This document shows, piece by piece, positions 8,907 through 16,943 of a stretch of 64,000 bases of DNA. The notes under the pieces were generated by a model that was not told where the DNA came from, did no database searches, and saw only the letters and a list, made by a program, of their open reading frames with translations. The position numbers and the translations under genes were made by a program. Location: contig NZ_CP062165.1 in the NCBI RefSeq assembly GCF_014844075.1, positions 5,952,001 to 6,016,000 on the forward strand. The letters run 5' to 3'. The stretch is from Paenibacillus sp. JNUCC-31. GTDB taxonomy: Bacteria; Bacillota; Bacilli; Paenibacillales; Paenibacillaceae. Numbering within the stretch: position 1 is the stretch's first letter; every line of letters begins with the position of its first letter.

Positions 8907-10415
8907 ATGGGGAAAACGGCTGAGAAGAAAAGTCCTTCGGGACGGCGGGTACTTATTATCGGAACGGACGGATTAAGGCCCGATCAGGTTAAAGCCGATA
9001 CGATGCCTACGTATTGCCGGTTAATGCAAAGCGGCACGCTGTTCAAATCTTTTTATTCGGCTTTTCCATCGCTGACACGGGTGTGCATGGCCTCATTAAC
9101 AACTGGATCCTATCCAGGGCAGCATGGTTTGATGGGCAATCTCATGTACGCGCCTCACTTTTCGGAAGACGGACTGCTGCAGACAGGTGACCATCGGGAA
9201 ATATTGCAATTCCAGCAGCGAACGGGGGAAGAGCTGCTCTTGCGTCCGACGCTCGGGGACAGATTGGCCCAAGCGAACTTGCGCTTGACGGTTTCGGGCG
9301 GAAGTTCGCCCGGAGCTTCATTGCTCTGGAATTTTAATCATCCGCAGCATGTCATGAATCCGTCTACCGACTATGGTCTTCCAGAGCTTAGCGAAATGCA
9401 TGCTGCGCGAGGCCCGGCCGCTGAGGAAACCGATGTTTCGATCCGCAAGAAAGAACGCACTTTATGGGCTGTTCGCACGCTCATTGAACAGCAATTGCCC
9501 GATGAACAGAATACCGTTATGGTGCTGTGGCTTCCCGAACCGGATGAAACGCAACATTATTGCGGCATTGGTTCGCAAGAGGCTAAACAAGCCCTAAGGC
9601 TAGTGGATCAATATTTGTCCGAGATTTTGGAGGCTGTCTCTCAACTTGGCCTCGAGAATGAATTGGATATCATGCTCATCAGCGATCACGGACATTCGAC
9701 AGCGAACATGGTCGGTAGTCTGGAGCATTATGTGAATCAAGCCCGGAAAGAATTGAATAGAGAACTGAATTTTATCGCAGTGGACGCTTTTATTTATGGG
9801 GACGAGAATCAAGTCGAGGAATTGCAGGCGTTCGCTGACTGGTTATCCGCTCAACCTTGGTGCGGTATGCTATTGGCGAGAGAACCGCTTCATCAGCAAC
9901 TGAACAATGCTCTGCCTTTGAGTGCAGTGATCGGAAGCATTACTCACGAGAGAGCCCCTCTGTTGGCCGTTGTTCCAGCGTGGACCGATGAAAAAAATCA
10001 GGATGGCATTCAAGGCGTTGTTCATTATTTAAACTCCAAGACGGAGAATAAAGCCTACCATGGCTCTATCCGAAATGAGGATATGCGACCGTTTTGCATG
10101 GGAATCGGCCCAAGCTTTAAAAAAGGTCATGTGACGGACATTCCGGCAGGCATTATTGACATTGCGCCAACGGCCTTGCATCTGGTTGGGGTCACGGGTG
10201 AAAGCGGCTTTACAGGAAGGGTTTTATTTGAAGGTCTGAAAGGTTGCGAAGAGCAGGCAGTTCAGCACGATGCTGTGAAGTATGAAGAATTATATGCGGA
10301 TTCCGAACGAGTAAAAGGAATTCAGATCGCTAATGTGAATGGATCGACATATCTCACCGATTGTTTTTGTGAAAATACGAAAGAATCTCTTTTGAAAGCC
10401 GCAAAGAAAGGATGA
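8907..10415 (+). CDS. alkaline phosphatase superfamily phosphodiesterase/pyrophosphatase (NPP type)
   Basis: A 502-residue cytoplasmic enzyme with no signal peptide. Metal ligands and nucleophile are in the NPP arrangement: IIGTDGLRPDQV near residue 18 (first Asp), FPSLTRVCMASLTTG near 52 (Thr as likely nucleophile), LPEPDETQHYCG near 209 (Asp and His), ISDHGHS near 258, and a last His in AYHGSIRNEDMRPF near 379. Family members cleave phosphodiesters, pyrophosphates or phosphonoacetate with two Zn2+. Being intracellular and in a cluster with an importer, it probably acts on the imported compound or a derivative of it. It begins 50 bases after the binding-protein gene, and the next gene follows after 6 bases. 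The substrate is unknown; a phosphonate hydrolase is an alternative reading. Confidence 0.85.
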   Translation: MGKTAEKKSPSGRRVLIIGTDGLRPDQVKADTMPTYCRLMQSGTLFKSFYSAFPSLTRVCMASLTTGSYPGQHGLMGNLMYAPHFSEDGLLQTGDHREILQFQQRTGEELLLRPTLGDRLAQANLRLTVSGGSSPGASLLWNFNHPQHVMNPSTDYGLPELSEMHAARGPAAEETDVSIRKKERTLWAVRTLIEQQLPDEQNTVMVLWLPEPDETQHYCGIGSQEAKQALRLVDQYLSEILEAVSQLGLENELDIMLISDHGHSTANMVGSLEHYVNQARKELNRELNFIAVDAFIYGDENQVEELQAFADWLSAQPWCGMLLAREPLHQQLNNALPLSAVIGSITHERAPLLAVVPAWTDEKNQDGIQGVVHYLNSKTENKAYHGSIRNEDMRPFCMGIGPSFKKGHVTDIPAGIIDIAPTALHLVGVTGESGFTGRVLFEGLKGCEEQAVQHDAVKYEELYADSERVKGIQIANVNGSTYLTDCFCENTKESLLKAAKKG

Positions 10416-10421
10416 GATACG

Positions 10422-11561
10422 ATGTCGACAAATTTTTGGGATAACAAGGAAGCGGACATGCTTGACCTGATCGAGAAGATTGTCAATATCGATAGCGGGA
10501 CGTTTTATAAAGCGGGTGTGGAGCAGGTGGGGGATGTGCTGGCTTCTGCTTATCAGGCTCTTGGATTTCAGGTTACGGTCGATCAGCAGTCTGAGCGGGG
10601 GGATCATTTGGTCATTGTTCATCCTGAGGAACAGCACCCGGACATCTTGATTATTGGACATATGGATACGGTATTTCCTGTGGGTACCGCACAAAGCCGG
10701 CCATTTTCACAAGATGAATCCTTTGCTTACGGTCCCGGCATATACGATATGAAGGCCAGCTTGGTCATGACGCTGTTTGCGATAAAATCATTGATTGAAC
10801 GAGGCGACGAGAGCTTCAAGCGGGTCAAAATCATTCTGAATTCGGATGAAGAGCATGGTTCGATTTATTCCAGGGAATTGATTGAGCGTGAAGCGGCAAG
10901 CGTGAAGTATGCGTTGATCGTTGAACCGAGCGATATGACCGGGAGGCTTATAACCGGACGGCGCGGCGGGGGTAAATTCGAATTGCATGTAACCGGTAAG
11001 GCGGCGCATTCCGGGGAAGAACCGGAAAAGGGGCGAAGCGCCATTGGCGAACTTGCGCATAAAATTATTCAACTTCATGCGCTGACTGATCCAGGTGCAG
11101 GCGTACATGTCAATGTCGGGGTGATTAGCGGCGGAACGACGCCCAACACAATTGCTGCCCATGCCAAGGCTTCAATTGATGTACGAATGGAGACATTGGA
11201 ACAGGCTATGGAGTTGGAGCGCAAAATCAGAGATATTTGCGGGGCGGCAACGACTGAAGGAACAACGTTAGTCTTGAAAGGCAGTATTACAAGACCGCCG
11301 ATGATCAAAACTGTGAAATCTGAGCATTTATTGAAAATCGTGCAAGAAGAAGCGCTGCAGCTGGGAGAGTCGTTAACGGATATGAAAATCGGTTCAGGGT
11401 CGGACGGAAACCTGACTTCGGCAGTAGGGGTAGCTACGATTGATGCGCTAGGTCCGCGAGGCGGTAACGCGCATACGGCGGAGGAGTTTTTGGATATCGA
11501 AAGCTTGGTACCGAGAACAAGGCTGCTGGCTAACCTGATTAAACGATTAAGTCGTGAATAA
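10422..11561 (+). CDS. M20-family metallopeptidase (carboxypeptidase G2/ArgE/DapE-like)
   Basis: A 379-residue zinc hydrolase with all M20 signature positions: IIGHMDTVFPVG near residue 68 (His ligand and catalytic Asp), GPGIYDMKASLVM near 105 (bridging Asp), LNSDEEHGS near 138 (general base and ligand Glu), and GGNAHTAEEF near 347 (last His). The dimerisation domain with GGKFELHVTGKAAHSG is intact. Enzymes of this kind split N-acyl amino acids, small peptides or folyl-glutamate. It is cytoplasmic and 6 bases downstream of the phosphodiesterase, so it likely frees an amine by removing an acyl or aminoacyl group before the aminotransferase acts. That order of steps is inference. Confidence 0.87.
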   Translation: MSTNFWDNKEADMLDLIEKIVNIDSGTFYKAGVEQVGDVLASAYQALGFQVTVDQQSERGDHLVIVHPEEQHPDILIIGHMDTVFPVGTAQSRPFSQDESFAYGPGIYDMKASLVMTLFAIKSLIERGDESFKRVKIILNSDEEHGSIYSRELIEREAASVKYALIVEPSDMTGRLITGRRGGGKFELHVTGKAAHSGEEPEKGRSAIGELAHKIIQLHALTDPGAGVHVNVGVISGGTTPNTIAAHAKASIDVRMETLEQAMELERKIRDICGAATTEGTTLVLKGSITRPPMIKTVKSEHLLKIVQEEALQLGESLTDMKIGSGSDGNLTSAVGVATIDALGPRGGNAHTAEEFLDIESLVPRTRLLANLIKRLSRE

Positions 11562-11616
11562 ATGATTAACTTGTATGGATTAAATAAAAATACGAATGTT
11601 TTAAGGGGGTACTGCT

Positions 11617-12375
11617 TTGCGAAACAAGATGAAGCAAAAACTTTTAGCAGGTAAAGCGGCGTTAGGGGTCTCCATTATGATCCCTTCTGTCCAGCTTGTA
11701 GAAATGGCCGGGAAACTAGGCTACGATTGGGTGCTGATTGATTGCGAGCATGGTTCCATCACCTTGGAAACCGTTGAATACATGGTCATGGCAGCCGAAG
11801 CGAGCAACATTACACCGATCATTAGACCGCAAAAAAACGATCCGGAGCTGATCGGGCAATACATGGATCGTGGTGTGATGGGGATACAAGCGCCCCACGT
11901 CAGCTCTGCGGCAGAGGCTCAGGAAATTATCAATGCTGTAAAATACCATCCGATCGGCAAACGAAGCTTGGCCGTGGGAACACGCTCTGCCAATTACGGA
12001 TTTGGGATTTCGTTAACCGAATATGCCGAGCAGGCTAATGAAGATCTGTTGGTCTGCGTCCAAATTGAGGACAAGGATGCTGTGGATAACCTTGATTCTA
12101 TCGCTAAAATTGAAGGAATTGATGTGTTGTTTATAGGTCCGTCCGACCTTTCTCAATCTCTTGGACATCCCGGAAATGCCGGGCATCCTGTGGTACAAAA
12201 GGTTATGGATGATGCTTTCTCCAAAATCATTAAATTGGGTATGGTAGCGGGTACGGCAGGGAATCTTGAAATAACGCCGAGACGTCTGGAGCATGGGGTT
12301 CAATATTACTATACGCATTTAACGACGCTGCTGGCTTATTCATCCTCCGTATTCTTAGGGAATGCCAAGGATTGA
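11617..12375 (+). CDS. HpcH/HpaI family aldolase/citrate lyase
   Basis: A 252-residue class II pyruvate-type aldolase. It matches the HpcH/HpaI signature with LIDCEHGSITLETVE near residue 42, GIQAPHVSSAAEAQ near 90, GKRSLAVGTRSANYG near 113, CVQIEDKDAVDN near 148 (metal-ligand Glu region) and FIGPSDLSQSLGHPG near 172. Such enzymes reversibly cleave 2-keto-3-deoxy or 4-hydroxy-2-oxo acids into pyruvate or a relative and an aldehyde. The start is TTG 11617 with AAGGGGGT ahead of it. As last gene of the cluster it would carry out the final carbon-carbon cleavage that feeds central metabolism. Confidence 0.88.
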   Translation: MRNKMKQKLLAGKAALGVSIMIPSVQLVEMAGKLGYDWVLIDCEHGSITLETVEYMVMAAEASNITPIIRPQKNDPELIGQYMDRGVMGIQAPHVSSAAEAQEIINAVKYHPIGKRSLAVGTRSANYGFGISLTEYAEQANEDLLVCVQIEDKDAVDNLDSIAKIEGIDVLFIGPSDLSQSLGHPGNAGHPVVQKVMDDAFSKIIKLGMVAGTAGNLEITPRRLEHGVQYYYTHLTTLLAYSSSVFLGNAKD

Positions 12376-12631
12376 ATTCTCGAGCTATACACATGAACGG
12401 ATTTGAGAGGAGCAATATCGTGTCTAATATTATAAAAGCACTTATCCTCTTATTGTGCCGGCTTGGAAGTTGAAATTTACTTTTCCGATGTCAAATCGAG
12501 CAGCTGCCATGAATGTAGCAATCTCCAGTTTAATCAGTCGGAGCAATGTTCAGTCTGCTGCTCAAGCTACCATCTCGGCTGTTGATCGAGTTCCATATGT
12601 GTTCTGCTCACTTGTTCTTCGGCGAAAGTTA

Positions 12632-12659
12632 TTGACACAGAGCCCAATATGTATATAAT
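12632..12659 (+). promoter_or_regulatory. sigma-A promoter of the ROK/GH4/GH3 operon
   Basis: Consensus TTGACA at 12632-12637 and consensus TATAAT at 12654-12659 with a 16-base spacer, about 93 bases ahead of the ROK regulator start. All twelve hexamer bases match the vegetative consensus. Confidence 0.85.
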
Positions 12660-12700
12660 CATTCGTAAGGGTCGGATACGGCCTTTATATTTTTCTTTAA

Positions 12701-12734
12701 TTATTAAACAACATTAATTAATTGAATTTAATAA
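12701..12734 (+). promoter_or_regulatory. candidate ROK regulator operator (palindrome)
   Basis: Symmetric AT-rich element: TTATTAAA (12701-12708) and TTTAATAA (12727-12734) flank a central ATTAATTAAT (12713-12722), all with the same centre at 12717.5. It lies between the promoter and the regulator gene, where a bound repressor would block transcription. The core plus next bases, ATTAATTAATTG, recurs identically at 19127-19138 ahead of the transporter genes. Binding by the ROK protein is inference. Confidence 0.55.
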
Positions 12735-12751
12735 AGGGGAGGAGTGACAGG

Positions 12752-13882
12752 ATGAAGTCGTTTTTGCCAAATGACATTAAGGATGAGAATAGAAAGATCA
12801 TCTTTGATATTGTGATGCAGAATCCGGAATTGGCGAAGGTCGAAATCGCCGAGAAGACGGCGATGAGCTTTGTAACCGTAAGCAAGATCATCAATTTCTT
12901 TGAAGAGATCGGATTGTTGACCGCTACTGGAGAAAGCAGGGAGGGCTCTGGCGGCTTGGGAAGAAAAAGAACGGTATACCGATTTAATGAGAACAGTTAT
13001 GTAACCGTCGGCATTCAAATCATAGGCAACAGAATCACTGCTCTGCTTATCAATCTTTACAGCAAAATTATCGATTCGTACTCCATCGAGACGGATATTC
13101 CGTTTTATAGCGAACAGTTTATCTCGATTTTTGAAGACATGATTTCGGGGATGAAGAATGTAGCAAAAAAAACGAATAGCGTCGTCCTGGGCATCGGGAT
13201 CGGGGTCGATGGGGCGATAAACACCAGGAAGAAAACGATCAGAATGCGGGTTCAAGACAACAAGGAGCAGGATTACAATTATGAGCTGATCATTGAGAAT
13301 CTGATTAACCGGGTTGAATTGCCTATTTTCCTTGAAAACGATGTAAACGCTTCTACAGTAGCTGAATTCCGAAATCTGGAGAACTCCGGGGAAATGCTGT
13401 CTGATCTGGTCCATATCGCAGTAGGGGACGGGATCGGTGGCGGCCTGATTATCAATAAGGAGCTGCATAGGGGATTCAATGCAAGCGCGGGTGAACTGGA
13501 ATATATGTGCTTTGACCCGGAGTACAGAAGAACACCGTCCTCCGTCGGCTGGCTCGAGAGCAAGCTGGGGATTCAGCATTTGTTGAGTAGCTATAATCTT
13601 AGTTCTGAATCAGACATCAAAGTGTGCGCAGATTATGTAGGCAAGCATCTTGCCCTGACGATGATTAATATCATCAGTCTGCTCGACATCGACCGGATTA
13701 TTATTAGCGGCAAGACGGTAGCGCTGTTCCCCGAACGGATTCTAGAGAGAACAAGATATTATGTCGGGCAGTATGTAGAGTGGACTCCAACGATAACTTA
13801 CAGTGATTCGCATCATTCAACAGCTGTCGGAGCTGCCGTACTCTCGCTTCAGCATGAGATGATAAAAGTAATTTCCGGATAG
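12752..13882 (+). CDS. ROK-family transcriptional regulator (NagC/XylR type)
   Basis: A 376-residue protein. The amino-terminal winged helix-turn-helix has PELAKVEIAEKTAMSFVTVS, and the rest is a ROK sugar-kinase-like domain with GIGIGVDGAIN, PIFLENDVNASTVAEF and VGDGIGGGLIIN. Members repress sugar operons and release DNA on binding a sugar or sugar phosphate. The zinc-site cysteines CxCGxxGC normally seen after the Gly-rich motif are absent; the region reads LEYMCFDPEYRRTPSS. ATG 12752 has GGGGAGGAG at 12736-12744. It heads the operon containing the NagB-like protein, kinase and glycosidases and lies next to a candidate operator, so autoregulation is likely. Confidence 0.87.
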   Translation: MKSFLPNDIKDENRKIIFDIVMQNPELAKVEIAEKTAMSFVTVSKIINFFEEIGLLTATGESREGSGGLGRKRTVYRFNENSYVTVGIQIIGNRITALLINLYSKIIDSYSIETDIPFYSEQFISIFEDMISGMKNVAKKTNSVVLGIGIGVDGAINTRKKTIRMRVQDNKEQDYNYELIIENLINRVELPIFLENDVNASTVAEFRNLENSGEMLSDLVHIAVGDGIGGGLIINKELHRGFNASAGELEYMCFDPEYRRTPSSVGWLESKLGIQHLLSSYNLSSESDIKVCADYVGKHLALTMINIISLLDIDRIIISGKTVALFPERILERTRYYVGQYVEWTPTITYSDSHHSTAVGAAVLSLQHEMIKVISG

Positions 13883-13894
13883 GAAGTGAACGTG

Positions 13895-14605
13895 ATGATA
13901 AAAATTTTTGAGACTGAAGAGGATGTTGCAGATGCCATTGCCAGAGAGATGAAAGCGCATCTGGCAGATGAACATCCAGTGTTCTGCTTGGCGTCAGGCA
14001 GTACACCGCAGATGAGCTACATGAAATTTGCCGAAGACGACGAGATTCATGCAAGGGTTCAGCAGCTTAAAATTGTCAGCCTGGACGAGTGGGTCGGAAT
14101 AAGCAGAGAGTCTGAGGGAAGCTGCTATCAAATGCTGAATCAGGATTTATTCTCGCTTGTCCATTTGGACGCCGGACAGATCGAATTTTTTGATGGGACT
14201 GCGCCGGATTTGGAGCAGGAATGTCAGAGAATCGACCACTTTATCAATCAGCATCCCATAACGTTCAGTTTGATGGGGGTTGGAATGAATGGACATATTG
14301 GCTTGAATGAGCCAGGCTGTCCGTTGCTGGATCACAGCAGTGTCGTAGATTTGTCGGAGACGACCAGAACCGTGGCCCAGAAATATTTCAATCAGCCTGC
14401 GGCATTGGACAAAGGAATCACCTTAGGTCTAAGTCAGGTGGCGGGCAGCAAGCGGGTGATTGTAGCGATGACCGGTGAACGCAAAGCCGGGATCGTCAAA
14501 GAAATATTTACAAATCCGGAAGCAAAGCTGCCTGCTCAGGAGCTGCTCGGTTATGAACATATTGATTTCTTCCTGGATTCGGAGGCAGCGAAATATATTA
14601 AATAG
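13895..14605 (+). CDS. glucosamine-6-phosphate deaminase family protein (NagB-like)
   Basis: A 236-residue sugar-phosphate isomerase-like protein. It contains the phosphate-binding loop LASGSTPQMSYMKF near residue 31, VSLDEWVGIS near 63 (Asp at the position of the E. coli catalytic Asp72) and GVGMNGHIGLNEPG near 129, with His and Glu matching His143 and Glu148. Asn replaces E. coli Asp141; I believe this Asn is common in Gram-positive NagB proteins, so activity is not excluded. NagB converts glucosamine-6-phosphate to fructose-6-phosphate and ammonia. Start is ATG 13895 (GTG 13892 is possible), 12 bases after the regulator. The ROK kinase follows after 25 bases, which fits kinase and deaminase acting in series. 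Confidence 0.82.
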   Translation: MIKIFETEEDVADAIAREMKAHLADEHPVFCLASGSTPQMSYMKFAEDDEIHARVQQLKIVSLDEWVGISRESEGSCYQMLNQDLFSLVHLDAGQIEFFDGTAPDLEQECQRIDHFINQHPITFSLMGVGMNGHIGLNEPGCPLLDHSSVVDLSETTRTVAQKYFNQPAALDKGITLGLSQVAGSKRVIVAMTGERKAGIVKEIFTNPEAKLPAQELLGYEHIDFFLDSEAAKYIK

Positions 14606-14630
14606 CAATAAAAACTGAGGAGTACACATT

Positions 14631-15542
14631 ATGAGTAACAGTGTCATTGGAGTGGATATTGGAGGAACGAACATACGAGTCGGGTTAGTGAATGAACAGT
14701 TGGAATTGGTCCGAAAAGAGACGGCATTGACTAGCGATTTCAGAAGTGCCGATGAAATTTTTAAGTTTGTCAAGCGAGTGATCGAGAAAGTGGATCATCA
14801 CAAGACGGCGGACAAGATAGGGATTGCCTTGCCTGTTCCTTGGAAGGAACGGACCGAGATTATATATGATGCGACCAACATTCCAAGCCTTGAAGGGACT
14901 AATACTGAATTTATAAAGCGTTTTTTTCCCGGTTATGAAGTTTATTTCGAGAATGATGTAAATGTCGTGACACTGCTTGAATCAGAGCATGGCGCGTCCC
15001 AGGCGTACGAACAATCGATCTATATTACAGTCAGTACAGGGATCGGCAGCGGAATCATTCTGAATAACCAGGTGCTCCACGGTGCGCATGGCTATGCCGG
15101 AGAGATTGGCAGCATGGTAATCGCTGATAACGGCAAGAGCCATTCGCCATTACATCCCGGCACGCTCGAAGCTCTGTGCAGTGGCAGAGCCCTGGAGAAA
15201 GAGAGCCAAAATCTGTACGGCAGCGAGGCTACTGCGCATTTATTGTTTGAGAAATACAGGCAGCATGACGAGAAGGCGGCAGGTGTCGTGAATACCTGGG
15301 TCGAGTACTTCTCGGGCGCGATTGCTTCATTAATGCAGACGATCGATCCGGATATATTTGTCATTGGAGGAGCAGTCATTCACAATAACCAATGGTTGAT
15401 CGATAAAATTGTTGAAAGCGCTAAAACCAAAGTGTTTGAGCATTTAAGCGACAAAGTCAAGGTAGCTTTGCCTAAATTCGGCCCAGATGCAGGAGTGATT
15501 GGGGCAGGGTACATGGCGTTAAAAAACAATAAAGGAGCATGA
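14631..15542 (+). CDS. ROK-family sugar kinase
   Basis: A 303-residue kinase-like protein of the ROK family. The ATP phosphate loop is GVDIGGTNIRVG near residue 6, the catalytic Asp is in YFENDVNVVTLLE near 104, STGIGSGIILNN near 130 binds sugar and phosphate, and a second ATP-binding stretch is FVIGGAVI near 245. The glucose-contact motif GYAGEIGSMVI is present. The CxCGxxGCxE zinc motif of classical glucokinases and N-acetylglucosamine kinases is missing; the region reads SPLHPGTLEALCSG. It probably phosphorylates the monosaccharide released by the GH3 or GH4 enzyme encoded downstream. The gene overlaps or abuts the GH4 gene. Confidence 0.85.
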   Translation: MSNSVIGVDIGGTNIRVGLVNEQLELVRKETALTSDFRSADEIFKFVKRVIEKVDHHKTADKIGIALPVPWKERTEIIYDATNIPSLEGTNTEFIKRFFPGYEVYFENDVNVVTLLESEHGASQAYEQSIYITVSTGIGSGIILNNQVLHGAHGYAGEIGSMVIADNGKSHSPLHPGTLEALCSGRALEKESQNLYGSEATAHLLFEKYRQHDEKAAGVVNTWVEYFSGAIASLMQTIDPDIFVIGGAVIHNNQWLIDKIVESAKTKVFEHLSDKVKVALPKFGPDAGVIGAGYMALKNNKGA

Positions 15543-15547
15543 ACAAT

Positions 15548-16933
15548 ATGAAGAAAATGAAAGTTGCGTTAATTGGAGCCGGCAGTGTGTCCTTTGCTTT
15601 GGGGGCACTTCAGGATATGGTGCTGTCCGAGCGTTTGAAAACTCAGGCCCAGCTGGAGATTGCCCTGATGGACATTGAAGAAGAAAATGTGGCAAGAACC
15701 TATAAATATGCGACAGATATGTTTACCGCCTTCTCGCATCCGGCGAACATTTGGCAGACGACCAACCTGGAAGCAGCTCTGCAGGAGGCTGATTTCGTCA
15801 TCGTGGCGATTGAGGTAAATCGCTACTTCTATTGGTCGCAGGATTTCCATATTCCTCGCCGCTTTGGAAGCAAGCAAATTTACGGTGAGAACGGCGGTCC
15901 TGGCTCGATGTTCCATACACTGCGAAACCTGGGTCCGATGCTGGAAATCGCCCGGACGATGGAACGAGTCTGCCCGGACGCCTGGTTCATTAACTATACG
16001 AATCCAGAAGCGAAATTGGTTGAGGCTATCTCGAAACTCACCTCGATCAAAGTCGTCGGTCTATGCCATGGACTGGATATGGGGATCGAGCAGCTCTCCC
16101 AATTCCTGGAGATGGATATCGCAGATATCGGAATGGAAGGCGGTGGCTTGAACCACTTCGGTTTCTTCACCAAGATCTGGAACAAGAAGACGGATGAGGA
16201 TCTGTATCCTTTATTTGATGAGAAGGAGCGGAAGGCCAACCGTCTGGCGCAATTCGAACATGTCGCGCTATCCAGAACGATGTACCGCACTTATGGATAT
16301 TACCCTTATCCAGGCACCAACCATGTGGGTGAATATATCTCTTATGCGGAGGATTTCTATGCTGGTTTGTCCTTGCAATACCGCTACGATCCAATTCGCG
16401 AGAAGTTATGGGAGAAGGATTCCAGAACCCCTGAATTCGTATACAGTGCAAGCGGCAACAATCTGGACCAAGGCTTGTTCTCGAAGGTTCAGACGCAGGA
16501 GCTATGGGTGGAAGAGGCCTATATTTTCGATAAGTCGAAGGTTTGCCGCAGCAATGAATATGCAGTTCCGATCATTGAAGCGATTTTCTTCGATGATGAG
16601 ATTGAATTGAACGCAGTCAATTTACCGAACCACGGTGCAATCAAGGGACTTCCTGACGATATGGTTGTTGAGACCCAGGCGATCGTTAACGGAAGAGGAA
16701 TTATGCTGAAGCCGATGACGGTAGAACTGCCGACGGCGATTATTGGAACGATTCATATTCAGGGTACGATCCATAAATTGTTGCTCGAGGCTTTTGTGGA
16801 GCGATCCAAGACGAAGCTGCTGCAGGCGATCCTGTTGGATCCTCAGTCCCCCACTTATTACCAGGCCTGTGCAATGATCGACGAGATGTGCAAATTGCAG
16901 CAAGATATTTTACCTAAGCTGGAATGGAAATAA
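15548..16933 (+). CDS. glycoside hydrolase family 4 (MelA-like alpha-glycosidase)
   Basis: A 461-residue NAD+-dependent glycosidase. The Rossmann motif VALIGAGSVSFALG is at the start, INYTNPEAKLVEA near residue 153, VVGLCHGLDMG near 171 carries the Mn2+-binding Cys and His, and GGGLNHFGFF near 199 follows. GH4 enzymes oxidise C3 of the sugar and eliminate the glycosidic bond, which lets some act on both anomers. The DFHIPRRFG region resembles the unphosphorylated-substrate MelA/AglA clade, which fits uptake by an ABC importer rather than a PTS. I prefer ATG 15548 (GGAG at 15534-15537) over the overlapping ATG 15539. It lies between the ROK kinase and GH3 genes. Confidence 0.88.
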   Translation: MKKMKVALIGAGSVSFALGALQDMVLSERLKTQAQLEIALMDIEEENVARTYKYATDMFTAFSHPANIWQTTNLEAALQEADFVIVAIEVNRYFYWSQDFHIPRRFGSKQIYGENGGPGSMFHTLRNLGPMLEIARTMERVCPDAWFINYTNPEAKLVEAISKLTSIKVVGLCHGLDMGIEQLSQFLEMDIADIGMEGGGLNHFGFFTKIWNKKTDEDLYPLFDEKERKANRLAQFEHVALSRTMYRTYGYYPYPGTNHVGEYISYAEDFYAGLSLQYRYDPIREKLWEKDSRTPEFVYSASGNNLDQGLFSKVQTQELWVEEAYIFDKSKVCRSNEYAVPIIEAIFFDDEIELNAVNLPNHGAIKGLPDDMVVETQAIVNGRGIMLKPMTVELPTAIIGTIHIQGTIHKLLLEAFVERSKTKLLQAILLDPQSPTYYQACAMIDEMCKLQQDILPKLEWK

Positions 16934-16943
16934 AGGGGTTTAT

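Larger units (their letters stand above)
12376..12751. other. intergenic region between the aldolase cluster and the ROK operon
   Basis: No gene is evident here. A 17-codon frame starting at GTG 12420 has a good ribosome binding site (GAGAGGAG 12405-12412) and may be a remnant of a further operon gene; it ends at 12473. No clear terminator follows the aldolase. The strong promoter and a long palindrome listed separately occupy the right-hand part, so the stretch marks an operon boundary. Confidence 0.5.

Noticed and set aside
12455..12658. 67-codon frame in the gap before the ROK operon
   Set aside because: It has no ribosome binding site, overlaps the promoter region, and ends at the -10 box. 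It is unlikely to be translated.
12728..13579. Antisense open frame of 283 codons opposite the ROK regulator
   Set aside because: The plus strand has helix-turn-helix and ROK motifs and a good start; the antisense product looks unrelated to any protein.
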